64,000 nt of DNA. It comes from DATKHR01 sp036557365 (lineage in GTDB: Bacteria > Acidobacteriota > Vicinamibacteria > Vicinamibacterales > CAVVIG01). This document shows, one piece after another, positions 16,939 to 24,880 of this stretch (its first letter is position 1; every line of letters begins with the position of its first letter). The DNA lies in NCBI GenBank assembly GCA_036557365.1, contig DATBHR010000092.1, positions 310,001-374,000 on the forward strand, in the 5' to 3' direction. The position numbers and the translations under genes are program-made. The notes beneath the pieces are model-generated. The model worked only from the letters and a program-made list of their open reading frames with translations, did no database searches and was not told the origin of the DNA.

Positions 16939-18260
16939 GCGAACGGCGCAGGATGGAAGACCGACATCGCCTCGCGAATCATGTCGTCGTAGGACGCGAA
17001 CCGGCTTTCTTCATAGCAGCCGATCGGATGTTCGACGACGTGCGCGAGACACTTGTTGCAGTAGGTGCATGGGCGATCGGCGCGGTCCTTCCCCGCGGCG
17101 AACTGGTTGACGAGATCGTTGTTCGCGACGAGCGGCCGCGCGATGCTGACCGCGTCGCAGTCGCCGCGCTCGATGGCGGCGCGGATGACCGACGCCGTCT
17201 GGAATCCGCCGGTGCAGATGACCGGCACTGTCACCGCCTGCTTGATCGCGCGCGCGTCGGGCAGCGTGAGTCCTTCGATCTGATCCGCCGGCACGCCGGC
17301 CTTGATCCACGCATCGTGAAAGACCTGGCCCGTGATCTTTCCCTGGAAGAACAGAAAGTTTCGGAACGTGTTCTCGCCGCTCGACGCCAGCTGTTCGTAC
17401 GTATGCTTGAGGACATCGACAGGAATGTCGCTGCCCGCCGGATTGCGCGGATGCGGAAACGAGCTGCCGGTGGACACATGGATGCTGTCGGCGCCGGCCT
17501 CGATGAGCCACTGGCAGACCTTGATCGAATCCTCGATCTTGTTGCCTTCGCCTTCGAGCTTCAGGAAGAGCAGCGCGTTGTTGTAATCGACGCCGCTGAT
17601 CTTCATCTGCAGGTGAAAGTCTGCGCCGACGCGTGCGCGGATGGCTTTCACGATCTCGATCACGAAGCGCGCACGGTTTTCGAGCGGGCCGCCGTACTCG
17701 TCGGTCCGATCGTTGATCGCGGAACTCAGGAACTGCGTGATGAGGTAACCGTTCGCGCCGTGCAGTTCGACGCCGTCCAGTCCTGCCTCGCGTGCGCGAC
17801 GCGCGCCCTCCGCAAACGCCGTCACGGTTTCTTTGATGTCGGCGGTCGTCATCCGCTGGCATTCGAATCCGTGCAGCGGGTCGGACTTGTCGGTGGAGCT
17901 CAGGCCGACCGGGTACTCGACGCCGGGAATGTCGCGCTGGCGGCCGCCGTGACTGAGCTGCAGGATGTACTTGCAGTCGTACTTGTGGACCGCTTCGCCG
18001 ACCTTGCGCCAGAACGGCGTCCGTTCGTCCGTGTCGATGGTCGCGTAGTTCGGCATGATGCGGCCGCGCAGCTGCACCGGCACGAACGACGAGATGATGG
18101 CGCCGACGCCGCCTTTGGCGAACTTCACTTCCCAGTTGATGCGCGCCTGGTTGCCGGATCCGTCGTAGTTGTCGAGGCGGCCGGCGATGTTCGATCGGAA
18201 CACTCGGTTCTTCACCGTCAGGTTCTTGAACTTCAGCGGCTGAAAAATGACGTCAGGCAT
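16935..18260 (-). CDS. Old-yellow-enzyme family flavin oxidoreductase with Fe-S cysteines
   Basis: The start is ATG 18260 (MPDVIFQPLKF), with a good ribosome-binding site (GAGGAA, 6 bases upstream on the coding strand). An upstream in-frame extension to 18347 is not needed. About 441 residues form an NADH:flavin oxidoreductase TIM barrel: LQLSHGGRQ, the VELHGANGYLITQFLS active-site segment and NDRTDEYGG. Near the end, CTYCNKC followed by a Cys 11 residues later matches the 4Fe-4S site of the 2,4-dienoyl-CoA reductase branch, but the NADPH/FAD C-terminal domain of that enzyme is absent. OYEs reduce activated C=C bonds (enones, dienoyl esters). It is the first gene of the operon and has no signal peptide, so it is cytoplasmic. 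Confidence 0.9.
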   Translation of the reverse strand: MPDVIFQPLKFKNLTVKNRVFRSNIAGRLDNYDGSGNQARINWEVKFAKGGVGAIISSFVPVQLRGRIMPNYATIDTDERTPFWRKVGEAVHKYDCKYILQLSHGGRQRDIPGVEYPVGLSSTDKSDPLHGFECQRMTTADIKETVTAFAEGARRAREAGLDGVELHGANGYLITQFLSSAINDRTDEYGGPLENRARFVIEIVKAIRARVGADFHLQMKISGVDYNNALLFLKLEGEGNKIEDSIKVCQWLIEAGADSIHVSTGSSFPHPRNPAGSDIPVDVLKHTYEQLASSGENTFRNFLFFQGKITGQVFHDAWIKAGVPADQIEGLTLPDARAIKQAVTVPVICTGGFQTASVIRAAIERGDCDAVSIARPLVANNDLVNQFAAGKDRADRPCTYCNKCLAHVVEHPIGCYEESRFASYDDMIREAMSVFHPAPFA

Positions 18261-18640
18261 GGCATTCCTCAATTGGCGGGCGGTAATCGATGGCACACTC
18301 GCATCGCGAGTCGGCGCCGTGGGGCACTGGGAGTGGAGCGGCGCCATCTAACCACGGCACTGCGTTGCGGGACAAGAGTAATAACCAGCTCAGCATTAGC
18401 TTCGCGGTCTCGATTCGCGCAGTTGTGCGCAGCACGCGTGTCGTCGCATACGTGCGAACGCAGCGCCGCGTGACGATCAACTGACGCCCTGACGAAACGT
18501 TTGGCGACGACGCGTCACCATACAGACGATTGCGTCGCGACTCACCTAGTGGTGACAGGAATCCGGGAAACGTTACAGGCAGCGCGGGTCGTCAGGTGCG
18601 ATAAGCTTCGTCGCACACCTCACACCCGCGGAGTCACACG
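18261..18640. promoter_or_regulatory. Divergent intergenic control region
   Basis: 380 bases without a convincing gene, between the start of the leftward OYE-cytochrome-lipase operon and the rightward cytochrome/GMC genes, so both promoters should lie here. Two small signals are visible. One is an imperfect dyad TCACC-TAGT-GGTGA at 18542-18555. The other is a TGTAACGTTTCC word on the minus strand (18566-18577) that resembles words upstream of the ECF sigma gene and of the gene at 29893. No strong sigma-70 -10/-35 pair stands out. Confidence 0.5.
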
Positions 18641-19090
18641 ATGAGCCTCACGGATCAGACGGCGGACTATCTGCTGGCGCAGATTGGTGAGAAGCGCACC
18701 GCGCTCGACAAGTTCCTCGCCACGGCGGGGCCGCGCAAGCGGCGGCTCGTCAACGTGGCGATCGTGGCCGGCACGTGCGCGGCGGCGCTGACGACCGGTC
18801 CCGCGCTCGGGGGCGCGACGTTCACGGCGTGGCTGACGAAATCTTTCGGGCTGTCGTCGCCGGCGTGGCAGCTGCTCTGCGGCGCCGCTGCCGCGTGCTC
18901 GGTGTCGGCGACGGTCGCGACGCAGCTGCTCAAATCGCAGGGCGTCGAGGAGCACGTCTCACGCGCCCAGAGCTGCCGGGCCAAGCTGGATGTGATTGAG
19001 ATCGGCTTGAAGACCGGACAGATCGATACGCCGCGCGCCACGAGCGAGTACATGCGGTGCCTCGAGGAGACCGCTCCGATCGGCGTCTGA
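18641..19090 (+). CDS. Small membrane protein, unknown function
   Basis: 149 residues. A polar N-terminal helix (MSLTDQTADYLLAQIGEKR) is followed by two hydrophobic segments (about 40-62 and 78-95) and a C-terminal helical tail with three Cys in the second half. It has no recognised domain. It is the first gene rightward from the divergent region, 25 bases before the large di-haem cytochrome gene, and is probably co-transcribed with it. Confidence 0.7.
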   Translation: MSLTDQTADYLLAQIGEKRTALDKFLATAGPRKRRLVNVAIVAGTCAAALTTGPALGGATFTAWLTKSFGLSSPAWQLLCGAAAACSVSATVATQLLKSQGVEEHVSRAQSCRAKLDVIEIGLKTGQIDTPRATSEYMRCLEETAPIGV

Positions 19091-19115
19091 GCGGCAGATT
19101 CAAGGAGATAACGTG

Positions 19116-21560
19116 ATGCGTCCATTCAAATGGTTGGCCGCCGCGAGCGTCGCGGTCCTCGCCTGTGCCATGGGATGCGATGAGGACCACGCGCTGCCGG
19201 GCCACGTCCTCGACGAGGCGATGGCGGCTCATCGCGCGGCCGAATCGTTCAACGCCGCCGACGAGGACTACTTCCACGCGATGGACGGTGGCGGAACCTT
19301 CACGCCCGACCAGGTCAAGGGCCGCAACACGTGGATCGTCTGGACCGGCGGCAACGATCGATTCTGGGATGTGATCAGCAAGGACAGCTTCGGGACCCTC
19401 GACTACCTGAAGACCGCGTCGTCGCACCCGTCGCTCCCGTATTCCCGCGACAATCGATGGACTTACCTGGGCATCATCAACGAGCCGTGCTTCAAGAAGC
19501 CGACAGGGCCCGACCCGAATCGCTTCGGGCTGTGGCTCGACACGCGTGACCCGAGCTGCCCGCCCGACCCGTTCGCCAACGATCAGAAGTATCCGGGCGT
19601 CCGCATGGGTGCCCGCGGCAAGTCGATGCCGGTCGGATCCTTTTACGGCGAGCCCACGGGCATCGTCGGGTTGCGCCTGTTCCCGAACCCGGCGTTCGAT
19701 GACGCGGCGCGGAAGAAATGGGATCCCGAGCGCTACTATCGCGACCCGAGCTACTACTTCTCGAAGGACCTGGTGCGTCCGTACCGCGTCGGCGTCTCGT
19801 GCGGTTTCTGCCACATCGGTCCGAACCCGGTGAAGCCGCCGGCCGATCCGGAAAACCCCGGATGGGAAAACCTCAGCTCGAACGTCGGCGCGCAGTATTT
19901 CTGGGTCGACCGCATCTTCAACTGGCAGGGCGACAAGAACCCGACGAGCTTTTTTTACCAGCTGCTGCACACGGCGCGCCCGGGGACGCTCGACACGTCG
20001 CTCGTCTCGACGGACAACATCAACAATCCGCGGACGATGAACGCGGTGTACTACCTGGGACCCCGCATGGGGCTGGCGAAGCAGTGGGGCAAGGAGCAGC
20101 TGTCCGGCGGCGGGGTGAACAACAAGCAGTTCAACGACTATGTCGGCGACAACGATCCGTTGTCGGGCTTCTACAAGAAGCCGGACACGGTCTGGACGCC
20201 GCGCGTGTTGAAGGACGGCTCGGATTCGGTCGGCGCCCTCGGCGCACTGAACCGCGTCTACCTCAACATCGGCCTCTTCAGCGAGGAGTGGCTGCTGCAC
20301 TTCCGTCCGATCGTCGGCGGCAAGCCGATCAGCCCGATCGAAATCGCCGTCGCCGAAAAGAATTCGACGTACTGGAAGGCGACCGAAGCGCAGACGATGA
20401 ACATGGCGCGCTTCTTCCTCGCCAGCACCGACCCGCATCACCTGAAGGACGCGCCGGGCGCGTCGACGTATCTCAATGACGATCGCGCCACGCTCGACCG
20501 CGGCAAGGTCGTCTTCGCCGAAACGTGCGCGCGCTGCCACTCGAGCAAGCTGCCGCCCCTGCCCGCGGGACTCGATCTCGAGAACTGCAACGGCCGCAAC
20601 TATCTCGACTGCTGGTCGAAGTACTGGGGATGGTCGAAGACGCCCGAGTTCAAGGAGCAGATGCGCTCCATCGTCGCGAAAGACGATTTCCTCGACGGCA
20701 ACTACCTCTCGAACGAACTGCGCGTGCCATCGACGTTGATGCAGACCAACATCTGCAGTCCGATCGCCACCAACGCGATCGCGGGCAACATCTGGGACAA
20801 CTTCTCGTCGGCGTCCTACAAGGCGCTCCCGTCGGTCGGGACGATGAAGGTGCGAAACCCGATGACCGGCGAAGAACACGACTACACGCTGCCCGGCGGC
20901 GGACGCGGCTTCACGCGTCCGGCGTCGCTCGTCAGCCTCTGGTCGACCGCGCCGTTCCTGCAAAACAACACGGTCGGGCCGCAGCGGTTCGAGCCGAGCC
21001 CGTCGGTCGAAGCACGCATGCGCGTGTTCCAGGAATCGATCGAGCAGATGCTCTGGCCGGAGCGGCGGGCAAAAGATCCAATCTTCGCGAACGAGAGCGG
21101 TCCCGGCGTCGGCTTCATCGATCGGACGAACGAGGACAGCTATCTGTGGCTGCCTTCCGGCTATCTGCCCGACGCTCTCCGCAAGGTCCTCGGTTCCGGC
21201 TCGAAGCTCTTCCCGTTCTTCGTTCAGAACGGCGAGATCAAGATCGGACCGATCCCGAAGGGCACACCCGTTGGCCTGCTGGCCAACGTCGATCTCCTAC
21301 GTCTCGACGACCCGCCGGAACAGCGCCAGGGACAGCTGAAGAAACTCGCCGATCTCCTCGGCAACATGAAGAGCGAACTGGACGATCACAAGAATCCGTT
21401 CGCCAGCCCCGACGTGCTGAACGGCCTGCTCCAGTTGAGCAAATGCCCGGACTACGTCGTCAACAAGGGCCACTACTTCGGCACCAATCTCCTCGGGGAG
21501 GAGCCCGGTTTGTCCGACAACGACAAGCGGGCGCTGATCGCGCTGCTCAAGACGTTCTGA
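19116..21560 (+). CDS. Large di-haem c-type cytochrome lipoprotein, RoxA/peroxidase-like
   Basis: Start ATG 19116 sits 8 bases after AAGGAG (19102-19107); a GTG three bases earlier is less well placed. The 814-residue product has a lipoprotein-like signal (FKWLAAASVAVLACAMGC). Haem motifs are CGFCH at about 229-233 and CARCH at about 471-475. It is much longer than bacterial cytochrome c peroxidases (about 330) and nearer to RoxA-type rubber oxygenases (about 680) and fatty-acid dioxygenases. The N-terminal block GRNTWIVWTGGNDRFWD and the C-terminal DKRALIALLKTF echo the two cytochromes of the divergent operon. Oxygenase activity on a lipid or isoprenoid is a reasonable guess. It overlaps the GMC gene by one base (TGATG). 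Confidence 0.85.
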   Translation: MRPFKWLAAASVAVLACAMGCDEDHALPGHVLDEAMAAHRAAESFNAADEDYFHAMDGGGTFTPDQVKGRNTWIVWTGGNDRFWDVISKDSFGTLDYLKTASSHPSLPYSRDNRWTYLGIINEPCFKKPTGPDPNRFGLWLDTRDPSCPPDPFANDQKYPGVRMGARGKSMPVGSFYGEPTGIVGLRLFPNPAFDDAARKKWDPERYYRDPSYYFSKDLVRPYRVGVSCGFCHIGPNPVKPPADPENPGWENLSSNVGAQYFWVDRIFNWQGDKNPTSFFYQLLHTARPGTLDTSLVSTDNINNPRTMNAVYYLGPRMGLAKQWGKEQLSGGGVNNKQFNDYVGDNDPLSGFYKKPDTVWTPRVLKDGSDSVGALGALNRVYLNIGLFSEEWLLHFRPIVGGKPISPIEIAVAEKNSTYWKATEAQTMNMARFFLASTDPHHLKDAPGASTYLNDDRATLDRGKVVFAETCARCHSSKLPPLPAGLDLENCNGRNYLDCWSKYWGWSKTPEFKEQMRSIVAKDDFLDGNYLSNELRVPSTLMQTNICSPIATNAIAGNIWDNFSSASYKALPSVGTMKVRNPMTGEEHDYTLPGGGRGFTRPASLVSLWSTAPFLQNNTVGPQRFEPSPSVEARMRVFQESIEQMLWPERRAKDPIFANESGPGVGFIDRTNEDSYLWLPSGYLPDALRKVLGSGSKLFPFFVQNGEIKIGPIPKGTPVGLLANVDLLRLDDPPEQRQGQLKKLADLLGNMKSELDDHKNPFASPDVLNGLLQLSKCPDYVVNKGHYFGTNLLGEEPGLSDNDKRALIALLKTF

Positions 21561-23590
21561 TGCGCGTCAAGCGTCGGGACCTGCTCAGGGCATGGCTCGC
21601 GCTCGGCGCCGCGCTGCCGCTGCGTCGAGCCTCTGCCGCCGTGTCGGCAGCTGCGGGCCCGAGTTCCGATCCTCGATCTGTCGCCTCGTCAACAAATGGG
21701 GGCGTGCGCGTGGCGTCCCGCGGCGAACAGCCCACGCCCGCACGCGACGAGGCCGACTACGTCGTCGTCGGCTCCGGAGCGGGCGGCGGTACGGTTGCGG
21801 CGCGATTGGCCGAAGCCGGCTTCAGCGTGGTGTTGCTCGAGGCCGGAGGCGATCCGCGCGAGATCAATCGCGATCACTACGACGTGCCGGCGCTCAATCC
21901 CCGCGCGACCGAGGACCCGGGGATGAAGTGGGACTTCTTCGTCCGCCACTACGCCAACGACACGCAGCAGGAGCACGACGATAAGTACCGGAAGACGATG
22001 GACGGCAAGGTTGTCGATGGCGTGTTGTATCCGCGCGCGGCGACGCTCGGTGGCTGCACGGCGCACAACGCGCTCATCCTCGTCTACCCGCACGATTCGG
22101 ATTGGAACGAGCTCGCCGACCTCACGGGCGACAAGACCTGGCGCGCGGAACACATGCGCGAGTACTTCCAGAAGATCGAGAACTGCCGGCATCGTCGATT
22201 CGAACGCTGGTGGAGCCGCATCGGCATCAACCCGAGTCGGCATGGATGGTCTGGATGGCTGCCGACGGAGCATGCGATTCCGAGGGCTGCGATCGGCGAC
22301 GACGACCTTCGGAATGTACTGATTCGATCGATTCGCGCGGCGTTCGAACAGCTCGGTCCGCTGCACGGCGATCGCGCTCGGCTCGAGAGCCAGGCCGATC
22401 CGAATGACGCGCGCAGCGTGGCGGAGAGTGCCGAAGGACTGCGCTACCTGCCGCTGACCACGAGAGATCACCAGCGCGTCGGCGCGCGCGAGCGCGTGAT
22501 GGACGTCTCGCAACGGTGTCCGGATCAATTGAAGGTGCGGCTGCACGCGCTGGCCACGCGCGTCCTGCTCGACGGCAACCTTCGCGCGACGGGCGTCGAA
22601 TATCTGCAGGGCGAGCACCTGTACCGCGCGGACCCGAAATCGGCCGACGTGCCGGGCGAGACGAAGCAGGTGTTCGCGCGTCGCGAGGTCATCCTCGCCG
22701 GCGGTGCGTTCAACACGCCGCAGCTGCTGATGCTCTCGGGCATCGGGCCGCGCGCCGAGCTCGAGCAGTGGAAGATTCCCGTCCGCCTCGATCTACCCGG
22801 CGTCGGATGCAACCTGCAGGATCGCTACGAGGTGGCTGTCGTCAACCGGATGGCGTTCGAGTCGTGGGGTGTTCTCAAGGACGCGAAGCTCGACTCGACC
22901 GATCCGCAGTATCGCGACTGGGCGGCGCACCGCGACGGCGTGTACACGACCAACGGCGCGATGCTGTCCGTCGCATTGCGGTCGAGCCTGGCGGCGCCCG
23001 TTCCGGACCTGCTCTGTTACGCGCTCCTCGCGGAGTTCTCCGGCTACTACCCGAATTACTCCGCCGATCTGGCGGGGAAGAACAATTACCTGTCGTGGGT
23101 CGTGCTGAAGGCGCACACGAACAACACGAACGGCAAAGTGCGGCTGCGTTCGGCGGATCCGCGCGATCCGCCGCTCATCAACTTCCACTACTTCGAGGAA
23201 GGGAGCGACGCCGGCGCCGATCTCGCCGCGGTCGTCGAGGGCGTGAAGTTCTGTCGCCGGCTGACAGAAGGCCTGAAGGCGCAATCGATCATCGCGAAAG
23301 AAGAGCTGCCCGGCGATCAGGTCGCGTCCGACGATGACGTGAAAACGTTTGTGCGGAACAACGCGTGGGGGCATCATGCCTCGTGCAGCTGCCACATCGG
23401 CGCGCGCGAGAATGGCGGCGTGCTGACGACTGATTTCAAAGTCCACGGCACGCAAGGTCTTCGCGTCGTCGACGCCTCGGTGTTTCCGCGGATTCCCGGA
23501 TTCTTCATCGCGTGCGCGGTGTATATGGTTGGAGAGAAAGCCGCGGAAGTGATCGCCGCGGACGCGAGGAAAACAGGAACGACGAATTAG
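21560..23590 (+). CDS. GMC-family FAD oxidoreductase with Tat-like leader
   Basis: Start ATG 21560 overlaps the preceding stop by one base; the open frame runs much further upstream only by chance. 676 residues. The leader has MRVKRRDLLRAW, twin-arginine-like (RRDLL), before a hydrophobic stretch, so export folded with FAD is plausible. The dinucleotide fold is at 69-96 (VVGSGAGGGTVAARLAEAG). GMC signatures include LYPRAATLGGCTAHNALI and REVILAGGAFNTPQLLMLSGIGP. Near the C-terminus HHASCSCHIG carries the expected catalytic His. The second catalytic position, usually His or Asn, lies in RIPGFFIACAVYMV, where neither is present. The family oxidises alcohols (choline, cholesterol and others). 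Pairing with a di-haem cytochrome suggests electrons pass to cytochrome c. Confidence 0.9.
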   Translation: MRVKRRDLLRAWLALGAALPLRRASAAVSAAAGPSSDPRSVASSTNGGVRVASRGEQPTPARDEADYVVVGSGAGGGTVAARLAEAGFSVVLLEAGGDPREINRDHYDVPALNPRATEDPGMKWDFFVRHYANDTQQEHDDKYRKTMDGKVVDGVLYPRAATLGGCTAHNALILVYPHDSDWNELADLTGDKTWRAEHMREYFQKIENCRHRRFERWWSRIGINPSRHGWSGWLPTEHAIPRAAIGDDDLRNVLIRSIRAAFEQLGPLHGDRARLESQADPNDARSVAESAEGLRYLPLTTRDHQRVGARERVMDVSQRCPDQLKVRLHALATRVLLDGNLRATGVEYLQGEHLYRADPKSADVPGETKQVFARREVILAGGAFNTPQLLMLSGIGPRAELEQWKIPVRLDLPGVGCNLQDRYEVAVVNRMAFESWGVLKDAKLDSTDPQYRDWAAHRDGVYTTNGAMLSVALRSSLAAPVPDLLCYALLAEFSGYYPNYSADLAGKNNYLSWVVLKAHTNNTNGKVRLRSADPRDPPLINFHYFEEGSDAGADLAAVVEGVKFCRRLTEGLKAQSIIAKEELPGDQVASDDDVKTFVRNNAWGHHASCSCHIGARENGGVLTTDFKVHGTQGLRVVDASVFPRIPGFFIACAVYMVGEKAAEVIAADARKTGTTN

Positions 23591-23650
23591 GAATCAAGAA
23601 TTAGGGATTAGGAATTAGGAATAGGAATTGGGGACCAGGAAGAAGGTGCG
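23588..23650. repeat. Degenerate GGAATTA tandem tract
   Basis: Just after the GMC stop the sequence repeats 7- to 8-base words (AGGAATC, AGAATTA, GGGATTA, GGAATTA, GGAATA, GGAATTG). It is locally AT-rich compared with its surroundings. The end of the tract carries the ribosome-binding region of the next gene. Confidence 0.7.
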
Positions 23651-23656
23651 AGGCTG

Positions 23657-24877
23657 ATGCGAATCTCGAAGAAGCCGGGGCAGGAAGCGTTTCTGTTGCC
23701 GCTGTGTGTTGCAGTCGTGTTCCTGCTGTCCTTTCGCTCGGTTCGTTCATCCGTCCAGTCATTCCCATCCGTCCGATCTTTCCCATCCGTCCGATCCTTC
23801 CCATCCGCCCCATCTTTCCCCGCTGCACCTGACGTCCCGCAGGCGAAGGGTGGCGAGGACGAAACGGGACCCTACGAGGCCGTGGGCGATTGGCCGAAGC
23901 CGTGGGCGAAGCCGGGATACATCTGGGGATCGCAGCCGGCGGTGTTTGCCGAAACGTCGAACCGGATTTTTCTCGGCGTGCGCGGCGAGTTGAAGCTGCC
24001 CGACACGCTCCCGCGCGGCTTCAACGGCATCTGGGGATCGCTCGGCGAGCGCGCGACGGTACCCAAGGCCGAGATGCGCAACTGCCTCCTCGTCGTTGAT
24101 GCCACGGGGAAGGTCGTCGACGCGTGGAATCAGTGGGATTCGCTGTTTGCGGGCGTCTCGGGTCCTCACAAGATCAAGATCAATCCGTACGACCCCGCGC
24201 GGCACGTGTGGGTCGTGAACGACGGCCGCCAGCAGATCTACGAGTTCACGAACGACGGTAAGGAACTGGTCCTGACGCTGGGAGAAAAGGACGTCTCGGG
24301 CAACGACGCGACGCACTTCGGCCAGCCGCAGGATCTGACGTGGCTGCCGGACGGCACGATTCTCGTCGCCGACGGCCTGCGGAATTCGCGCGTCGCGGTG
24401 TTCGATCCCTCAGGGAAGTTCATCACGTCGTGGGGCTCGCGCGGAAACGGTCCTGGACAGTTCGTCGGACTGCACGGTATCGAGGCGGATCGGAGTGGAC
24501 GCGTCTACGTTGCGGACCGCGGCAACAGCCGGATTCAGGTATTCGACGCGCACGGCACGCATCTCGACACGTGGCCGAACATCCGGTTTCCGAACCACGT
24601 GCTCGTCACCGCGGATCAGCAATCGGTCTGGGTCTCCGACGGCACCAACGCGCGGATTCTGAAGTACGACACCCAGGGCCACCTGCAGTACTGGTGGGGC
24701 GTCTACGGGACGAATCCGGGGACGTTCTGGGAGATGCACCAGTTCTCCGTCGACCCGGACGGGAATCTCTACGCCGCGGACAGCTTCGGCGGACGAACGC
24801 AGAAGTTTCATCCGAAGGCAGGCGCCGACGCGTCGAAGCTGGTCGGCGCCGCGCCCGCGCTGATGTCCGCCCGCTGA
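23657..24877 (+). CDS. Exported NHL-repeat beta-propeller protein
   Basis: 406 residues. A hydrophobic N-terminal signal (LLPLCVAVVFLLSF) is followed by a low-complexity linker of SFPSVR-type repeats encoded by an 18-bp tandem DNA repeat. From about residue 75 to the end are NHL-type blades, for example FGQPQDLTWLPDGTILVADG, GQFVGLHGIEADRSGRVYVA and FSVDPDGNLYAADS, fitting a six-bladed propeller. Such proteins bind ligands or partners outside the cytoplasm, and some relatives (peptidyl-alpha-hydroxyglycine lyase type) are enzymes. It follows the GMC gene by 66 bases and may belong to the same unit. Its stop lies 3 bases from the stop of the convergent rhomboid gene. Confidence 0.85.
   Translation: MRISKKPGQEAFLLPLCVAVVFLLSFRSVRSSVQSFPSVRSFPSVRSFPSAPSFPAAPDVPQAKGGEDETGPYEAVGDWPKPWAKPGYIWGSQPAVFAETSNRIFLGVRGELKLPDTLPRGFNGIWGSLGERATVPKAEMRNCLLVVDATGKVVDAWNQWDSLFAGVSGPHKIKINPYDPARHVWVVNDGRQQIYEFTNDGKELVLTLGEKDVSGNDATHFGQPQDLTWLPDGTILVADGLRNSRVAVFDPSGKFITSWGSRGNGPGQFVGLHGIEADRSGRVYVADRGNSRIQVFDAHGTHLDTWPNIRFPNHVLVTADQQSVWVSDGTNARILKYDTQGHLQYWWGVYGTNPGTFWEMHQFSVDPDGNLYAADSFGGRTQKFHPKAGADASKLVGAAPALMSAR
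23745..23825. repeat. 18-bp tandem repeat inside the NHL gene
   Basis: Four or five copies of a unit close to TTCCCATCCGTCCGATCT run in tandem and encode the SFPSVR-type linker after the signal peptide. Copies differ by one to three bases. Confidence 0.75.
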
Positions 24878-24880
24878 CGG

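Noticed and set aside
17860..17880. tRNA T-arm-like ATTCGAATCC
   Set aside because: It lies inside the OYE coding region and no cloverleaf surrounds it.
18542..18555. Dyad TCACC-TAGT-GGTGA as an operator
   Set aside because: Five-base arms are too short to claim; kept only as a note in the divergent region.
20525..21559. In-frame upstream extension of the GMC frame
   Set aside because: It lies within the di-haem cytochrome coding region in another frame; the real start at 21560 has a Tat-like leader and couples to the cytochrome stop.
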